The notes below the pieces were generated by a model that searched no databases, was not told where the DNA came from, and was given only the letters and a program-made list of their open reading frames with translations. Source: Streptomyces sp. BK340 (lineage in GTDB: Bacteria > Actinomycetota > Actinomycetes > Streptomycetales > Streptomycetaceae). From it: 64,000 nt of DNA. Position numbers and translations under genes: made by a program. Within the stretch, counting starts at the first letter, position 1. Each line of letters begins with the position of its first letter. Below, one piece after another: positions 62,609-64,000 of the stretch. The stretch lies in contig NZ_VISR01000004.1 of assembly GCF_007827595.1 (NCBI RefSeq), forward strand, positions 310,001 to 374,000. Reading direction: 5' to 3'.

Positions 62609-64000
62609 ATGAACCACACCAGTCAGACCGGCGGCAGTTCCGGTCGCTTCCGCACGGACAGAAGTCCCACCCGCTCGACGGGCTCCGCTCGCGGCAGCAG
62701 CTTCCGTACGCAGGAGACGGGCCGGCCAGGTCCTCGTCCGGGTGCCGGGCGCAAGAGCGTCAGGGGAGCACGCTCCACCGCGCGCCGACAGGAGTTCGCC
62801 CTGCCGGTCACCCTCACAGAGCCGCTGCCGGCGGTCGAGACGTTCGCCGGCCTGGACATACCCGAACGGCTGCTGGCCGCGCTCCGTGCCGAGGGCGTGA
62901 CCGTTCCCTTCCCGATCCAGGCGGCCACCCTGCCGAACGCACTGGCGGGCCGGGACGTCCTGGGACGGGGGCGCACGGGCTCGGGCAAGACGCTCGCCTT
63001 CGGTCTGCCGGTGCTGGCCCGTCTGGACGGGCAGCGGGCCCAGCCCCGGCAGCCGCTCGCCCTCGTCCTCGTACCCACCAGGGAACTGGCCCAGCAGGTC
63101 ACTGACGCGCTCACCCCGTACGCCCGCTCCCTGCGGCTGCGCCTCGCCACAGTGGTGGGCGGCATGTCGATCGGCCGTCAGGCGAGCGCCCTGCGCGGCG
63201 GAGCCGAAGTCGTCGTGGCCACGCCGGGCCGGCTCACGGACCTCATCGAGCGGGGAGCCTGCCGGCTGGACCAGGTCGCCGTCACCGTCCTGGACGAGGC
63301 CGACCAGATGGCCGACATGGGCTTCATGCCTCAGGTGACCGCGCTGCTCGCCCAAGTCCCCGCCGGCGGTCAGCGGTTGCTGTTCTCGGCGACCCTGGAC
63401 CGCAACATCGACCTCCTGGTGCGCCGCTACCTCCACGACCCCGTGGTGCACTCGGTCGACCCGTCCGCGGGTGCCGTCACCACCATGGAGCACCATCTGT
63501 TGCACATGCGCGATGCCGACAAGGACACCGTCGCGACCGAGATCGCCGCCCGCGACGGACGTGTGCTCATGTTCCTGGACACCAAGCACGCGGTGGACCA
63601 GCTGACCGAGCGCCTGCTCTCCGTCGGCGTGCGTGCCTCGGTCCTGCACGGCGGTAAGTCCCAGCAGCAGCGCAACCGGACACTCGCGCAGTTCAAGGAC
63701 GGCCACGTCACGGTCCTGGTGGCCACCAACGTCGCCGCTCGCGGAATCCATGTCGCGGGCCTCGACCTCGTCGTGAACGTCGACCCTCCTGCCGACCACA
63801 AGGACTACCTGCACCGCGGCGGCCGCACCGCACGCGCCGGCGAGTCCGGCACCGTCGTCACCCTCGTCCTGCCGTATCAGCGCCGCGCGGTGGACCGCCT
63901 GATGGCCGACGCCGGTATCACTGCGCGCACCGCGCAGATCCGTCCGGGCGAGGTCGAACTGCAGCGCATCACCGGCGCCCGGACCCCCTCCGGTGTACCC
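62609..64000 (+). CDS. DEAD-box RNA helicase, 3' end outside the window
   Basis: 464 codons are visible and the frame is open at the edge. The ATG at 62609 has a perfect GAGGAGG at 62595-62601. A disordered Arg/Ser/Gly-rich N-tail (1-75) precedes the helicase core: Q motif FPIQAATLP, motif I GRTGSGKT near residues 121-128, Ia PTRELAQQ, II DEAD at about 229-232, III SAT at about 260-262, then VLMFLDTKHAVDQL, LHGGKSQQQR, VATNVAARGIHV and the last motif HRGGRTARAGESG. Motif III is SATLD. It unwinds structured RNA and probably helps ribosome assembly or decay in the cold, together with the CspA-like protein. Confidence 0.95.
   Translation, partial: MNHTSQTGGSSGRFRTDRSPTRSTGSARGSSFRTQETGRPGPRPGAGRKSVRGARSTARRQEFALPVTLTEPLPAVETFAGLDIPERLLAALRAEGVTVPFPIQAATLPNALAGRDVLGRGRTGSGKTLAFGLPVLARLDGQRAQPRQPLALVLVPTRELAQQVTDALTPYARSLRLRLATVVGGMSIGRQASALRGGAEVVVATPGRLTDLIERGACRLDQVAVTVLDEADQMADMGFMPQVTALLAQVPAGGQRLLFSATLDRNIDLLVRRYLHDPVVHSVDPSAGAVTTMEHHLLHMRDADKDTVATEIAARDGRVLMFLDTKHAVDQLTERLLSVGVRASVLHGGKSQQQRNRTLAQFKDGHVTVLVATNVAARGIHVAGLDLVVNVDPPADHKDYLHRGGRTARAGESGTVVTLVLPYQRRAVDRLMADAGITARTAQIRPGEVELQRITGARTPSGVP

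Overview
The window is high-GC actinobacterial DNA, almost certainly a Streptomyces chromosome. The evidence is strong third-position G/C, frequent GTG and TTG starts, the twin clpP1-clpP2-clpX cluster, a complete mreBCD-pbp2-rodA cluster, ndk next to folC, and the dispersed GC-rich palindromes typical of that genus. The left 45 kb is mostly conserved chromosomal core; the right 19 kb is accessory.

Region by region. (1) 1-6600: the N-terminal end of an amino-acid permease, then a minus-strand organosulfur operon (ROK regulator, lipoprotein binding protein, permease, ATPase, FMN-dependent monooxygenase, TauD-type dioxygenase) that would import sulfonated compounds and cleave them oxidatively for sulfur. 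(2) 7000-15140: BioY biotin uptake, a remnant of an FAD-linked oxidase, an LPKTG-type surface protein, a Ser/Thr kinase with a (Asp-His)10 tract, a second amino-acid permease, rpiB, a Nei/Fpg DNA glycosylase and an Eis-type acetyltransferase. (3) 15300-22900: a membrane PP2C phosphatase, an ABC ATPase with an FtsX-type permease and a coupled HD hydrolase, an acyltransferase and two small conserved genes. A 168-bp palindrome lies between two convergent genes and supplies both stop codons. (4) 23020-29530: tRNA-Gly and tRNA-Pro, trigger factor, clpP1-clpP2-clpX behind a ClgR-like box, and two exported proteins. (5) 29670-45310: valS, folC, DUF4233, ndk, mreB-mreC-mreD-pbp2-rodA (sporulation wall synthesis), a CYTH-CHAD protein and a B12-binding radical SAM protein.

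(6) 45310-58150 is a mosaic. The 3' end of the radical SAM gene and/or a small downstream gene recur three times as direct repeats (45.2, 48.7 and 54.6 kb), with a more distant protein relative at 53.6 kb. Between the copies sit cargo modules: an SDR-DUF4345-PPOX operon with a divergent TetR, and a DUF1254/DUF1214 gene divergent from an MFS exporter. Broken genes surround them: a truncated GAF protein, a DUF1214 C-terminal relic, and a ferredoxin-reductase N-terminus joined by deletion to a cytochrome P450 C-terminus. A beta-helix exported protein and a ZIP metal transporter with an iron-box-like palindrome complete the region. No integrase or transposase gene was found.

(7) 58150-64000: a GNAT-like protein, two small genes (one winged-helix), an overlapping DUF5994-STAS-DUF5994 operon, and a cold-shock set: MerR-like regulator, CspA-type protein with a structured leader, and a DEAD-box helicase that runs off the end.

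No CRISPR array, rRNA, secondary-metabolite cluster or complete mobile element is visible. The least explained parts are the repeated small-gene/radical-SAM tails, the stop-codon palindrome and the DUF5994-STAS-DUF5994 operon.
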